A stretch of 64,000 bases of DNA from G963667675 sp965197565 (GCA_965197565.1 CBDANK010000004.1:1364001-1428000), one strand, 5' to 3'. Shown: positions 25,223 to 34,600, counted from the first letter of the stretch. A program made the numbers and translations. The notes: generated by a model not told the origin, from the letters alone.

Positions 25223-27060
25223 AGATCGCGGTCTGCATGAAATACGTCCCGGTCCTTGCCCAAGTAAAGTTCGACTATGAACAGAAAACCATTCTTCGAG
25301 AAGGAGTGGCGTCGGAAATAAATCCTTTCGACCTGCTGGGCTTGGTCCGCGCTGTACAGCTCAAAACCGGCACCGAAGATGAGGTGGTGGTCATATCCAT
25401 GGGGCCGCCCCAGGCCCGGGAGGGCTTGGTGCAATGCTTGGCCTTGGGAGCAGACCGGGCGGTGCTTCTCACCGACCGGGCCTTGGCCGGCTCAGATACT
25501 CTTGCGACGGCACGCGCCCTTTCTTTAGTGCTAACCAAAGAAGGACCGGACTTGATTATTTGCGGGCGGAACAGCACCGACGCAGAAACAGGCCAGGTGG
25601 GGCCGGAGATCGCCGAGCTAATGGGCATACCCCACATCAGCCAGGTACGGAAACTGAACCGACAACGCGGCTCCCGCAGCATTGTCGCTGAGCGAGTCAC
25701 CGATGAAGGGTATCAGGTCATCGAGAGTCCGCTTCCGGCTTTGGCTTGTGTTACAGAGGGGGTCGCTCCGGAAACGTATCCCAGCCGTGAGCAAATGGCC
25801 GAGGCTCAAGAAAGGCCCTTGGAGGAGCTGAATTGCTCCCAACTCTCCAGCGACTCTTCCCAGTTCGGATCGTCGGGGTCGCCCACTTGGGTGCAGGACA
25901 TCCGGCTGGTGGAGCCGGACCGGTTGGCAGTGCTTGTTCAGGGAGAGAGCCCCTCCGACGCGGCCCAACAGATGGCTGGATTGCTACAAGAACGTTTGAG
26001 GCAGATAGCAATAGCCGATGGCGGTTCAGGACCAGCGTCATCCACCACCCGGTTTCCCGAGGGCCGGGACAAGAGCATCTGGGTAATAGCGGAAACATTC
26101 CAGGGCGGCCTGCGCCGGATAACCCTGGAGATGTTGGGCAAGGCCCGGGAGCTTACCTCCTTCACCCAAAGCGAAGTGGCGGCCGTGTTGCTAGGCCCTC
26201 CCCAAGAGTGCTTGAACGAGGAGTTGGCTGCTTGGGGAGCGGACCGGGTAATGGTATTGGACACTTCCGCCCTTGGCCCGGTTTACAGCACCCGGGTGGC
26301 CCACACCTTGGCAACGGCGATTGATGCTGCCCGCCCTTACGCCGTCCTGTTTGCTTCCACTGCCGACGGCCGGGACCTAGCCTCCCGAATAGCCGCCAGG
26401 TTGGGCTTGGGGCTCACCGGCGACGCCATCGATTTAGAGGTAGATGAACAGGGACGGTTGGTGCAACTGAAGCCCGCTCTTGGGGGCAATGTTGTCGCTC
26501 CCATCCTCTCTAAGACGCTGCCCAATTTGGTCACCTTGCGGCCCGGTCTTTTGACGCCCATCGGACCCGAAGCACACGCTCAAGCCGCAACCGAACAGAT
26601 CAATGCGCCGGGCTTCCTGGGGTCCGACATAGCGGTGCTGGAGGAACACTTCCAGGAAGACCTGGGAGCTATTGCACTGGTCCAAGCCCCCGTGGTGTTG
26701 GGCGTTGGCATGGGTATCGGTGGACCGGAGAATATTCCTCAGATTTCCGGTCTGGCCGATTCCATCGGCGCTACTCTGGCCACTTCAAGGAATGTCGTCC
26801 ACGCCGGTTGGCTGCCTCACCAGATTCAGGTGGGCATCAGCGGCCGTAGTATAGCTCCCAAAGTTTACTTGGCGGTGGGAATCCGGGGCGCTTTCAATCA
26901 TACTGTGGGGATACAGAAGGCCGGGGTTATCCTTGCGATAAACCGAAACCGGCGGGCCGCTATATTCAAGGCTGCCGACTATGGCATCGTCGGCGATTGG
27001 AAGGAATATCTTCCGCCGTTGGTGGAGGCCCTTAGGCCGGTGTTGGCCGATTTGACCTGA
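25219..27060 (+). CDS. Fused electron-transfer flavoprotein, beta then alpha subunit
   Basis: One 613-residue protein contains both ETF subunits. Residues 1 to about 260 are ETF beta (KIAVCMKYVPV; NPFDLLGLVRAVQLK; GRNSTDAETGQVGPEIAELMG in pieces). Residues about 280-613 are ETF alpha (IWVIAETFQGGLRRITLEMLGKA) with the C-terminal FAD-binding domain (QVGISGRSIAPKVYLAVGIRGA, then AINRNRRAAIFKAADYGIVGD). ETF takes electrons from acyl-CoA dehydrogenases, two of which lie just downstream. The subunits are separate genes in most bacteria. Confidence 0.9.
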   Translation: MKIAVCMKYVPVLAQVKFDYEQKTILREGVASEINPFDLLGLVRAVQLKTGTEDEVVVISMGPPQAREGLVQCLALGADRAVLLTDRALAGSDTLATARALSLVLTKEGPDLIICGRNSTDAETGQVGPEIAELMGIPHISQVRKLNRQRGSRSIVAERVTDEGYQVIESPLPALACVTEGVAPETYPSREQMAEAQERPLEELNCSQLSSDSSQFGSSGSPTWVQDIRLVEPDRLAVLVQGESPSDAAQQMAGLLQERLRQIAIADGGSGPASSTTRFPEGRDKSIWVIAETFQGGLRRITLEMLGKARELTSFTQSEVAAVLLGPPQECLNEELAAWGADRVMVLDTSALGPVYSTRVAHTLATAIDAARPYAVLFASTADGRDLASRIAARLGLGLTGDAIDLEVDEQGRLVQLKPALGGNVVAPILSKTLPNLVTLRPGLLTPIGPEAHAQAATEQINAPGFLGSDIAVLEEHFQEDLGAIALVQAPVVLGVGMGIGGPENIPQISGLADSIGATLATSRNVVHAGWLPHQIQVGISGRSIAPKVYLAVGIRGAFNHTVGIQKAGVILAINRNRRAAIFKAADYGIVGDWKEYLPPLVEALRPVLADLT

Positions 27061-27140
27061 TTCAGTTTCCACAACGGCAGGACATGCCGCGCCAACGCTA
27101 AAGGCGTTGAGCTTCCGGGGACCCCGCCTCGGCATCTTAC

Positions 27141-27186
27141 CAGGGTCTTTCCATTGTCACCCCCTGTTCAAGCCAGGGGCAGGCTC
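27141..27186. repeat. Inverted copy of the 8534-8580 repeat
   Basis: This 46-base segment is the reverse complement of 8534-8580 with one indel and one substitution (shared core CCCCTGTTCAAGCCAGGGGC). It starts the 718-base gap 27061-27778, which has no convincing gene. It is followed by a CCTGAGCCTTTCGACTAGGCTCA palindrome family unit near 27205, the inverted-repeat element described separately, and another CCTTCGACTCCGCTGCG unit near 27542. Confidence 0.75.
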
Positions 27187-27309
27187 TACGCCATTCTCTA
27201 ATGTCACCCTGAGCCTTTCGACTAGGCTCAAGATAAACTCCGCGAGGGGCCAAACCCTTGACTGGATTCTCTTTCTTCGGAACTCGGACCAGGTTCTTAC
27301 TGAAGGTCT

Positions 27310-27459
27310 TAGGGCCTGTTGACACTAATAGCTGAGGACCGGGCAACCACAAGGGTTGCCCCTACGAAATCCCGTAGCACGCCGGTTGTAGAGGCGCTCT
27401 TTGTGGGAGGCTGGGCTACCAATCCCTATATAGGAAATTGGTAGTGTCAACAGGCCCTA
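27310..27459. mobile_element. 150-bp element with 18-bp terminal inverted repeats
   Basis: TAGGGCCTGTTGACACTA at 27310-27327 is exactly repeated in reverse complement at 27442-27459. Between them are a GGGCAACC/GGTTGCCCC palindrome (27341-27365) and unrelated sequence, with no gene. Size, perfect ends and gene-free interior fit a miniature inverted-repeat transposable element. The matching transposase is not in this window and a target duplication is not clear beyond a possible TA. Confidence 0.6.
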
Positions 27460-27778
27460 GATTCTTCGCCTACGGCTCAGAATGACATTTCAGAGAATGA
27501 AAAGGCTCTCAGCAGTAACTGTTCAGATTTGAGGGGAATCGGTCCTTCGACTCCGCTGCGCTGCGCTCAGGATGAGCGGTTCCGTGTCAGCGCGCTCACC
27601 AACTCTGAACAGTTACTCCCAGCATCTTACTCTTGACACCGTTGGCCGGGCACACGAAAATGGCACGTAAAGCCGCTTGGCTGACGCTTAACTGTGTTGG
27701 CCGGGTGGGATTGTCAGTCAGCCGCCAACGGGGTCCCAAACTTCTTGATTATTTAGTTGGATCCGGTAGAGGTATGCC

Positions 27779-28981
27779 ATGGACTTTGGATTCACGCCCG
27801 AACAAGAGACCCTGCGCCAAGAGGTCATCCATTTCATTGAGGAAAACGTCACGCCCGAAGTGATGGCCGAAGTTGAAACCTCCCTGGAGGGGGGCCGGGG
27901 GCCCCATCACCAAAGGCTATTGAAGAAGGTGGCCGACAGGGGTTGGGCGGGCATTAGCTGGCCCAAAGAGTACGGCGGCCAAGATGGGAGCCGGATTGAC
28001 CAGTACCTCGTTGAAGAGGAGTTCAACCGCGTTGGGATATCGGTGGGCGGGGCCGGCAGCGGCGCGCCCGCTATATTGATGGCGGGCACCGAGGAGCAGA
28101 AAAGATACTTCCTCCCCGGTCTCATCAACGGAGAAATCATCTTTGCTTTGGGGTTCACCGAGCCCCAAGCCGGAGCAGACTTGGCCGGGCTGCAGTGCAG
28201 GGCAGTGCGGGACGGAGACGACTACGCGATCAACGGACAGAAAATGTTCACCTCGGCGGCCCACTACGCCACTCATATTTACTTGATGTGCCGCACCGAC
28301 CCCGATGCTCCCAAACACAAAGGCATATCCATCTTCTTGGTTCCCATGGACACGCCGGGCATCACGGTGCGGCCCCTCTGGACTATCCAAAGCGATCCTC
28401 CGGCGCCGTTGGCCACGACCTATGGGATGCCCAGGACCAACGAGGTCTTCTTCGAAGACGTCCGAGTGCCCGCCTCAACAATGCTGGGTGAGGAGAACAT
28501 GGGCTGGTACGTGGGGGCCATGGGCCTGAACCTGGACAGGGTCGGAGCCAGCAGGTACCTGATTTCCGTGCGCAGGGACGAGGACATTATCAACTGGATC
28601 AAAGACAACGAGGTTGACGGCCGTTCCTTGGCCGACGATCCGGCCATCCGGGACCGGCTGGCCGAGCTTTGGATCGAGGCCCAGGTCTGCCGCCTGATGA
28701 CCATGCGCAGCATGTCCTTGGTGGAAAAAGGAGGAAACTTCACCTACGAAGGCTCAGCGGAAAAGGTCTGGGCCCCGGAACACGGGGTCAGGACCACCGA
28801 AACCATAACCCAGATTCTGGGGCCGTACGCCCAGCTTTTGAATGGCTCCGAGGGAGCGATTGAAGACGGGCTGTTCGCCCACAATGTAATGGGCTCTTTT
28901 CAGTCGGGGATCAACCACGGCAGTGTCCAAGTCATGCGGGACCAAATGGCTCGTCGCGGCTTGGGTATGCCCCGAGGTTAA
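27779..28981 (+). CDS. Acyl-CoA dehydrogenase family protein, gene 1
   Basis: The 400-residue flavoprotein has the three-domain acyl-CoA dehydrogenase layout. Visible are the N-terminal PEQETLRQEVIHFIEENV, the flavin/substrate segment FALGFTEPQAGADLAGLQCRA (FTEPxAGxDLA, about residues 124-140) and a C-terminal helical domain ending HNVMGSFQSGINHGSVQVMRDQMARRGLGMPR. It probably oxidises an acyl-CoA and passes electrons to the fused ETF upstream. The substrate cannot be inferred. Confidence 0.9.
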   Translation: MDFGFTPEQETLRQEVIHFIEENVTPEVMAEVETSLEGGRGPHHQRLLKKVADRGWAGISWPKEYGGQDGSRIDQYLVEEEFNRVGISVGGAGSGAPAILMAGTEEQKRYFLPGLINGEIIFALGFTEPQAGADLAGLQCRAVRDGDDYAINGQKMFTSAAHYATHIYLMCRTDPDAPKHKGISIFLVPMDTPGITVRPLWTIQSDPPAPLATTYGMPRTNEVFFEDVRVPASTMLGEENMGWYVGAMGLNLDRVGASRYLISVRRDEDIINWIKDNEVDGRSLADDPAIRDRLAELWIEAQVCRLMTMRSMSLVEKGGNFTYEGSAEKVWAPEHGVRTTETITQILGPYAQLLNGSEGAIEDGLFAHNVMGSFQSGINHGSVQVMRDQMARRGLGMPRG

Positions 28982-28999
28982 TTGATTCGAGGAACCGTC

Positions 29000-30175
29000 A
29001 TGGATGTACTGCCATCTGAAGAAGAACAGATGCTGAAAAACCTAGCCAGGGAGTTCTTGGAATCGGAGTGTCCGCCCGGTCTTGCCCGGGCCATGGAGGC
29101 CGATGAACTGGGATACCCTCCCGCTCTCTGGAAGAAAATGGCGGAGCTGGGCTGGTTTGGCTTGGCTCTTCCCGAAAAGTACGGTGGGCAGGGGATGCCT
29201 TTAACCTACTTGGCCATCATCATGGAAGAGGCGGGCCGGGCCATTGCTCCAGTGCCTTTTCACAGCACGATGACCGCAGCCTTGGCCATTGCCAAGTATG
29301 GAACGGAACAGCAGCGCCAGGAGATTTTGCCGGCAGTGAGTCAAGGGGACTTGATCTTAACTTGGGCGTTCACCGAGGCTGATCCCAGGTTTGTTCCCGA
29401 AGGGATTAAAGCCGAGGCCGCGGCGGACGGGGACCATTTGGTTCTAACCGGTTCCAAAATGTTCGTGGACAGCTTTAACATCGCCCAAAAGTGCCTGGTA
29501 GTCTGCCGCACCAACCAGGCCTCTTCAGACAATGAAGGCCTTTCGCTGTTGCTGGTGGACACCGGCAGCACCGGGATATCCTACAACGTCTTGACTACTC
29601 TGGCCAAGGACAAGCAATGCCGGGTGACCTTCGACAACGTCAGAGTGCCGAGGGCCAATCTGATAGGCGGGCTAAACCAGGGCTGGCCCATCGCCCAGTG
29701 GATGTTGGAAAGGTCCACTGTCCTGCTCTGCGCCCAAATGGTGGGCGCAACCAGGAAAGACGCCGAGATGGCCATCGAATATTCCAAGAACCGGGTGGCT
29801 TTCGGCCGGCCTATAGCTTCTTTCCAGTCCATCCAGCATCTTTGCGCCGACATGACTCTATGGGTGGACGGCGCTCAACTCTTGACCTACGAGGCCCTCT
29901 GGAAAATCGATCGGGGCGTGCCGGCCGGTATCGAAGTATCCCAGGCCAAGTCCTTCTGCAACGAAAAGTGCGAGGCGGTGGTCCGATCGTCTCAGACCAT
30001 CCATGGCGGCATAGGTTTCATGATGGAGTTCGACCTTCACCTGTGGTTCCGCCGCGTCTCGGCTTGGTCCATGCGCTTGGGCACCAGTTTCGAGCACCGG
30101 GCCAAAATAGCCGAGGCACTGTTGGACCAGCCGGGCCGGGTACGTTTGGGGATGCCCTTGACCCCTGTGTCTTGA
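29000..30175 (+). CDS. Acyl-CoA dehydrogenase family protein, gene 2
   Basis: This 391-residue paralogue starts at ATG 29000 after GAGGAACC; a TTG at 28982 would add six residues. It has ELGWFGLALPEKYGGQGMP, the flavin region LTWAFTEADPRF, and the C-terminal SKNRVAFGRPIASFQSIQHLCADM with HGGIGFMMEFDLHLWFRR. The two dehydrogenases are tandem and probably form a heteromeric or sequential pair. The usual Glu-bearing catalytic region is not clear, so activity is inferred only from the fold. Confidence 0.88.
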   Translation: MDVLPSEEEQMLKNLAREFLESECPPGLARAMEADELGYPPALWKKMAELGWFGLALPEKYGGQGMPLTYLAIIMEEAGRAIAPVPFHSTMTAALAIAKYGTEQQRQEILPAVSQGDLILTWAFTEADPRFVPEGIKAEAAADGDHLVLTGSKMFVDSFNIAQKCLVVCRTNQASSDNEGLSLLLVDTGSTGISYNVLTTLAKDKQCRVTFDNVRVPRANLIGGLNQGWPIAQWMLERSTVLLCAQMVGATRKDAEMAIEYSKNRVAFGRPIASFQSIQHLCADMTLWVDGAQLLTYEALWKIDRGVPAGIEVSQAKSFCNEKCEAVVRSSQTIHGGIGFMMEFDLHLWFRRVSAWSMRLGTSFEHRAKIAEALLDQPGRVRLGMPLTPVS

Positions 30176-30216
30176 AAATGCCCCAGCGGCGTAAATACTT
30201 TTTTGGAGTTTGACTG

Positions 30217-30411
30217 ATGGCCAAGGACCCGGTTTGCGGGAAGGAAATCGACGAGGCTCAAGCGCGCAGCGAGACGGGCCAGACCATGCACGGCGCTTCC
30301 GAGGTTGACCCTCGACAAGGGACCCGGATGTTTCATAACGGTTCGTGGCACTACTTTTGCGGCTTGGAGTGCCGGAGCAAGTTTATGACCAGCCCGGAGA
30401 CGTACACTTAG
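30217..30411 (+). CDS. Small YHS-like zinc/metal-binding protein
   Basis: The 64-residue protein has KDPVCGKEIDEAQA at the start and HYFCGLECRSKFMTSPE near the end, the YHS-domain arrangement of a first Cys then a CxxxC. YHS domains bind metal and often accompany oxidoreductases. It lies 41 bases after the acyl-CoA dehydrogenase gene and may be part of that unit. Confidence 0.7.
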   Translation: MAKDPVCGKEIDEAQARSETGQTMHGASEVDPRQGTRMFHNGSWHYFCGLECRSKFMTSPETYT

Positions 30412-30658
30412 CAGACGGGGATTTCCGCGCCAGCCGGCAATGGGCCTACTAGGCGCCGCGTCTCTCGACTTCCAAGCAACTCGAAAGAAGAACCCTTAGC
30501 TACACTCTCTCGTTCCATTGCTGGTAAGACATGCTCCTTTTTGACGAGCCCCGAAAACGAAGACGCTTCTCAGAAATCCGCAATGCGTTGTAAGAAAATA
30601 GCGTAAAGGGGGATAACTATGGGAAAGCGGTCCCGGCTCGCCATACCGTGTCTTGAAT

Positions 30659-31110
30659 TTAGACCACCACCATATCTTCAACGACCAGAGAGTGTCCAAC
30701 AGCGTGGAGGGCCTTCTCGACCTGGCTGATATGAGACTGATGCATGGGGTCGACAATCCGACGGACCGCACTCTCGTACAGACCCAACTTGGCGGCGAGG
30801 GCAACGTTGGTAATTTGCTGCTCGCGCATGGCAGTGTAGAGGGTCAGCTTGGCCGCTATGAGGAGAGGCACCGGGATCAACACTTGCCCGACGGCCAAGG
30901 AACTGGGCCAGGGATGTCTTCATGGAACTTGACATACCCGCTTAAGGCTACGCCCAGGCAGTCTTCTGCCATCTCCAGGGCCTCTTCCCAAGACCAACCG
31001 CAAGCATTAGCACCGTACACATCGGGGAAAGTCGCATTGTAGGCTTTCCGCCCCGACACTCTCTCCTCTTCTTCGTCGCGGACGATATTGCAGGGGTAAG
31101 CATATCGCAT
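30659..31110 (-). pseudogene. Frameshifted HicB-type antitoxin
   Basis: Two overlapping frames together encode one HicB protein. The first (31110 to 30877) is the RNase H-like half: MRYAYPCNIVRDEEEE, NATFPDVYGANACGWSWEEALEMAEDCL. The second (from about 30898 to 30659) is the C-terminal helix-turn-helix half: VPLLIAAKLTLYTAMREQQITNVALAAKLG, ending in VRRIVDPMHQSHISQVEKAL. They differ in frame near 30885-30898 at the linker. No hicA toxin lies next to it. It is likely an inactive orphan antitoxin. Confidence 0.75.
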
Positions 31111-31181
31111 GACTAGAACTCCCTTTTGTCGATATTCAAGTCCTTGAGCATAGAGGCCAAGGAGCCCCCTCTCGGAAATAA

Positions 31182-31226
31182 AATAGGAGGGGCGGCCAAG
31201 ACAATACCTTGACCGCCCCTCCTATT
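31182..31226 (-). terminator. Rho-independent terminator after the tandem monooxygenases
   Basis: A 14-bp perfect stem (AATAGGAGGGGCGG at 31182-31195 with CCGCCCCTCCTATT at 31213-31226) extends by five more pairs with one mismatch, around a 7-base loop. On the minus strand it lies about 30 bases after the stop at 31257 and is followed by TTTATTTCC. It should end transcription of the two monooxygenase genes. Confidence 0.75.
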
Positions 31227-31256
31227 CGTATCGATCGTTGGCGGGAGAGGGGACTT

Positions 31257-32465
31257 CTACGAGCTTGCTTCGTAGGGTTGTAGCTGGACTTCGTGCAACG
31301 CCGGTATCACCTCTTGGCCCAGCAATTGAATGGAGCGCATCACATCCTTGTGTTGCATAGCCCCTTCGTTGCCGTACAGAAGCACATATCCGGGATTCAA
31401 GCCGTTGATGACCTCGGTGAGCTTCTTTGTGACGGTATCAGGAGACCCGACTATTATGTTGCCTACCTCCTGTAACCCCTCGTAACTTAACCCTCGGCCC
31501 ACTCCGCCGGCTCCGGCAACACTGTCAGTGGGGCGTTGGGCTTTGACCGCAACCGAGGCCCTGGACTGGTACCCAGGCGGGTCATTGTGCTCCAGCGGGC
31601 CACGGTCACGGTGGCCCCCGGTCCAAAGGAACTCCCGGCCGGTCTCAATGGCTTTCTCATCGGTGTCCGCCACCAGGCACCGGAGCAAATATCCGAAGTG
31701 CTCCGGTCCCGCCTGGTACCCTTCCTCCTGGGCCGTTTCGATGTAAACCTGCTTCAAGTATTTGGTGAATTCCATCAGAGCGCCCAGGTTCATGTACGGA
31801 TGACCGTGCTTAGCGGCCCAGACGACACTCTCCGGGCTGCCCGTTCCGGGGAACCAAATATCCGGCCTAGGTCTCTGCATGGGCACGACCCAGGGATTGA
31901 CCACCCGGTACTGGTACCAGTCCCCCTCGAACCGGAAGGGCCCCGGCTCGGTCCAGCACTTGATGATTAGATCGTGGGCCTCTTCAAACCTGCCCCGGTT
32001 CTCGGTGGGAGAAATACCCGCGGCCAGGGTCTCCACGGCGGTGCCCCGAACGAAACCGGAAATTATTCTGCCTCCGGAATAGCAGTCCAACATCGCTATT
32101 TCCTCAGCGATTCGGACGGGGTCGGTGACCGCGATGACATTGCCCAAGATTGCGATCTTAACGTTTTTCGTGATCTTGGCTATCACTGCGGCGTCCAGGT
32201 TAACCGATGCCTTCATGCACCAATAGGAGGCGTGATGCTCATTGGTCATGATGCCATCGAAGCCAACCTCATCCGCCAACGCATACTGCTCGTGGTACTC
32301 GTTGTAGAGCCGGTGCGCTATTTGGGGGTCGAAATAGGTATTGGGAAACCCCAAGCGCCCGGAATCGTACTTCTCCAGGTCCTGGTCGTTGACCGCACCG
32401 TAGGGTTGCTCGGAAAACCAGTAGATTTCAGCCTTGTCCTTGGGCCGGGCCAGTTGCTGAACCAT
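31257..32465 (-). CDS. Luciferase-like flavin-dependent monooxygenase, copy A
   Basis: The 402-residue protein has the bacterial-luciferase-like TIM-barrel features: FDGIMTNEHHASYWCM (about residues 71-86), AEEIAMLDCYSGGRIISGFVRGTA (in pieces), and the C-terminal VIPALHEVQLQPYE. Such enzymes use reduced flavin and oxygen to oxidise organic substrates. It lies 118 bases after its close paralogue (copy B) and the two share about 85-90% of residues, so they are a tandem duplication. Confidence 0.9.
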   Translation of the reverse strand: MVQQLARPKDKAEIYWFSEQPYGAVNDQDLEKYDSGRLGFPNTYFDPQIAHRLYNEYHEQYALADEVGFDGIMTNEHHASYWCMKASVNLDAAVIAKITKNVKIAILGNVIAVTDPVRIAEEIAMLDCYSGGRIISGFVRGTAVETLAAGISPTENRGRFEEAHDLIIKCWTEPGPFRFEGDWYQYRVVNPWVVPMQRPRPDIWFPGTGSPESVVWAAKHGHPYMNLGALMEFTKYLKQVYIETAQEEGYQAGPEHFGYLLRCLVADTDEKAIETGREFLWTGGHRDRGPLEHNDPPGYQSRASVAVKAQRPTDSVAGAGGVGRGLSYEGLQEVGNIIVGSPDTVTKKLTEVINGLNPGYVLLYGNEGAMQHKDVMRSIQLLGQEVIPALHEVQLQPYEASS

Positions 32466-32583
32466 CAGTTACTCCACCTTCCCGCGTACATTTTCCGGTG
32501 CATCCAAGCTCCAGCCAGGCTCAATACTCGTTGCCTCGCGAAGGGCTGAACGCATTGTGCGACCGTGGGCCGGACCAGGTTGC

Positions 32584-33783
32584 TCACTCGTATGGTTGAA
32601 GTTTGACTTCGTGCAACGCGGGAATGACCTCTTGACCCAGCAACTGAATGGAACGCATCACGTCCTTGTGCTCCATGGCTCCTTCGTTGCCGTAGATATG
32701 GATATAGCCGGGGCTGAGTCCTTCGATCATCTCGGTCAGCTTTCTGGTGACGGTATCAGGGTTTCCAACTATGATGTTGTTTACTCCCTGTAGCTGTTCG
32801 TAGCTAAAGCCAACGCCAAGCCCACCGCCCCCGGCGACGTTGCCAACAGGGCGTTGGGCCTTCACCGCGACGGCGGCTCTGGACTGGTATCCGGGAGGAT
32901 CGTTATGCTCGACGGGACCGCGGTTGCGGTGGCCGATGGTCCACATGAACTCCCGGCCGATCTCAATGGCCTTTTCATCGGTATCCGCCACCAAGCAGCG
33001 GAGTAAATAACCGAAGTGTTCCGGGCCGGCCTGGTAGCCTTCGTCGCGGGCGGTGTCGATATAAACCTGCTTCAGCCACTTGGTGGTGTCCACCAAGGCG
33101 CCCAGGTTCATATAGGGATGGCGGTGCTTGGCGGCCCATACCACGCTCTCCGGGCTGCCGGTCCCGGGGAACCAAATGTCCGGCCGGGGCTTCTGCATCG
33201 GCACTACCCAGGGGTTGACCACCCGGTACTGATACCACTCTCCTTCGAACCGGAAGGGGCCCGGTTCGGTCCAGCACTTGATGATTAGGTCGTGAGCCTC
33301 CTCGAACCTGCCCCGGTTCTCGGTGGGAGGGATGCCCGACAACAGGGTTTCCGCAGCGGTGCCTCTGACGAAACCGGAAATTATCCTGCCGCCGGAATAG
33401 CAGTCCAGCATCGCTATTTCTTCGGCCATGCGGACGGGGTCGGTGGTTGCGATGACATTGCCCAAGATGGCAATTTTGGCGTTCTTAGTCACCTTAGCTA
33501 TTACTGCGGCGTCCAGGTTAACCGAGGGCTTCATGCACCAATATGAAGCGTGATGCTCGTTGGTCATGATGCCGTCAAAGCCGACCTCATCGGCCAGAGC
33601 GTACTGTTCGTGATACTCGTTGTACATCACATGAGCTTTTTCCGGGTCGAAGTAGGTGTTAGGGAAATCAAGGCGTCCGGAAACGTACTTTTCCAGGTCT
33701 TGGTCGCCGACTGCACCGTATGGCTGCTCGGAAAACCAGTAGATCTCAGCCTTGTCTTTGGGCCGGGCTAACTGCTGAACCAT
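32584..33783 (-). CDS. Luciferase-like flavin-dependent monooxygenase, copy B
   Basis: The 399-residue paralogue matches copy A almost throughout (AEIYWFSEQPYGAVGDQDLEKY; SGGRIISGFVRGTA; QLLGQEVIPALHEVKLQPYE). Differences are conservative and concentrated near the C-terminal domain. It is first in transcription order, with the promoter probably just upstream of 33783. The substrate is unknown; retention of both copies could reflect dosage or diverging specificity. Confidence 0.9.
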   Translation of the reverse strand: MVQQLARPKDKAEIYWFSEQPYGAVGDQDLEKYVSGRLDFPNTYFDPEKAHVMYNEYHEQYALADEVGFDGIMTNEHHASYWCMKPSVNLDAAVIAKVTKNAKIAILGNVIATTDPVRMAEEIAMLDCYSGGRIISGFVRGTAAETLLSGIPPTENRGRFEEAHDLIIKCWTEPGPFRFEGEWYQYRVVNPWVVPMQKPRPDIWFPGTGSPESVVWAAKHRHPYMNLGALVDTTKWLKQVYIDTARDEGYQAGPEHFGYLLRCLVADTDEKAIEIGREFMWTIGHRNRGPVEHNDPPGYQSRAAVAVKAQRPVGNVAGGGGLGVGFSYEQLQGVNNIIVGNPDTVTRKLTEMIEGLSPGYIHIYGNEGAMEHKDVMRSIQLLGQEVIPALHEVKLQPYE

Positions 33784-34031
33784 TGCTTATTCCTCCCTTT
33801 ACTGCTGTATGTTTGATGTCTCCAATACAAAGCCATCCGCCATGCCCATTGGCCCAAGTAGGACGGGCCGATAGTGCCGCGCAGGCTGAATTTAGGCCAG
33901 CGATATTCGAATCCAATGCCTTTTCGCGTACAGCATTATAAACGCACCTCAATACGGCATCAACCATGTTGCTTTGGCCCCCAGGGTCTTTAGATTCTCA
34001 ATTCCTATGACAAACCGTGGGGCAACCCAAC

Positions 34032-34101
34032 GGGCAACCACAAGGGTTGCCCCTACCGGGAAACACACCGTCCGGTGTAGGGGCAGCCCTCGTGGCTGTC
34101 C
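34032..34101. repeat. Two palindromic repeat units
   Basis: The gap 33784-34210 has no convincing gene. It holds the GGGCAACC/GGTTGCCCC palindrome (34032-34056), identical over 25 bases to copies at 27341 and 40948. A related hairpin follows at 34077-34101 (GTAGGGGCAGCC / GGCTGTCC). They resemble the dispersed REP-like palindromes that fill other gaps in the window. Confidence 0.75.
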
Positions 34102-34210
34102 TGGGTGGAGAATCGAAAGGCCTTGGCCGTGACCAAATGCGGGATTGTGCGCGTGGGGCCGAAGTTGTAATATTCGGTTGCTCAATACGATAACCGATGG
34201 GGGTCAAGAA

Positions 34211-34600
34211 ATGGCGCTTACTCTTGATGATGCAAACCGGATGGTGCAAGCGGCAATCAGCAAGGCCAAGGAACTCAACGTCAACATGAGCATAGCAGTA
34301 TGCGACGCAGGAGGGCACCTGCTGGCTTTTGGCCGCATGGAAGGGTGCATCTGGATCAGCTCTGCCGTTGCCCAAGGCAAGGCCACTGCTGCGGTTGGGT
34401 TCGGCCGGCCCAGCAGCGCCATTCAAGCGGACTCGCCCGTTATCCAGACCATTATGGCCGGCCAAGGAGGACGTATGCTGGCTGCCCAAGGCGGGTTGCC
34501 AATCTTCCGGGAGGGTCAGCTAATCGGCTCCATCGCAGGGAGCGGGGCCACCGGCGAGCAAGACGAAGAGTGCGCCCAGGCCGGGTTAGACGCCCTTTAG
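34211..34600 (+). CDS. GlcG/HbpS-like (DUF336) protein
   Basis: The 129-residue protein begins ALTLDDANRMVQAAISKAKELNVNMSIAVCDAGGHLLAFGRM (in pieces) and ends with the glycine-rich GGLPIFREGQLIGSIAGSGATGEQDEECAQAGLDAL. This is the GlcG/HbpS fold, seen in heme- or cobalamin-binding and glycolate-operon proteins. The ATG at 34211 was chosen because the frame upstream to 34145 is not conserved. Its role here is unknown. Confidence 0.82.
   Translation: MALTLDDANRMVQAAISKAKELNVNMSIAVCDAGGHLLAFGRMEGCIWISSAVAQGKATAAVGFGRPSSAIQADSPVIQTIMAGQGGRMLAAQGGLPIFREGQLIGSIAGSGATGEQDEECAQAGLDAL

Noticed and set aside
27633..27863. A 76-codon open frame upstream of the first acyl-CoA dehydrogenase
   Set aside because: It runs into the dehydrogenase in another frame and has no similarity or ribosome-binding site.
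30412..30658. A small RNA or tRNA in the gap after the YHS-like gene
   Set aside because: No cloverleaf or strong hairpin was seen.
33949..34185. A 78-codon minus-strand open frame
   Set aside because: It translates the palindromic repeats and has no conserved features.
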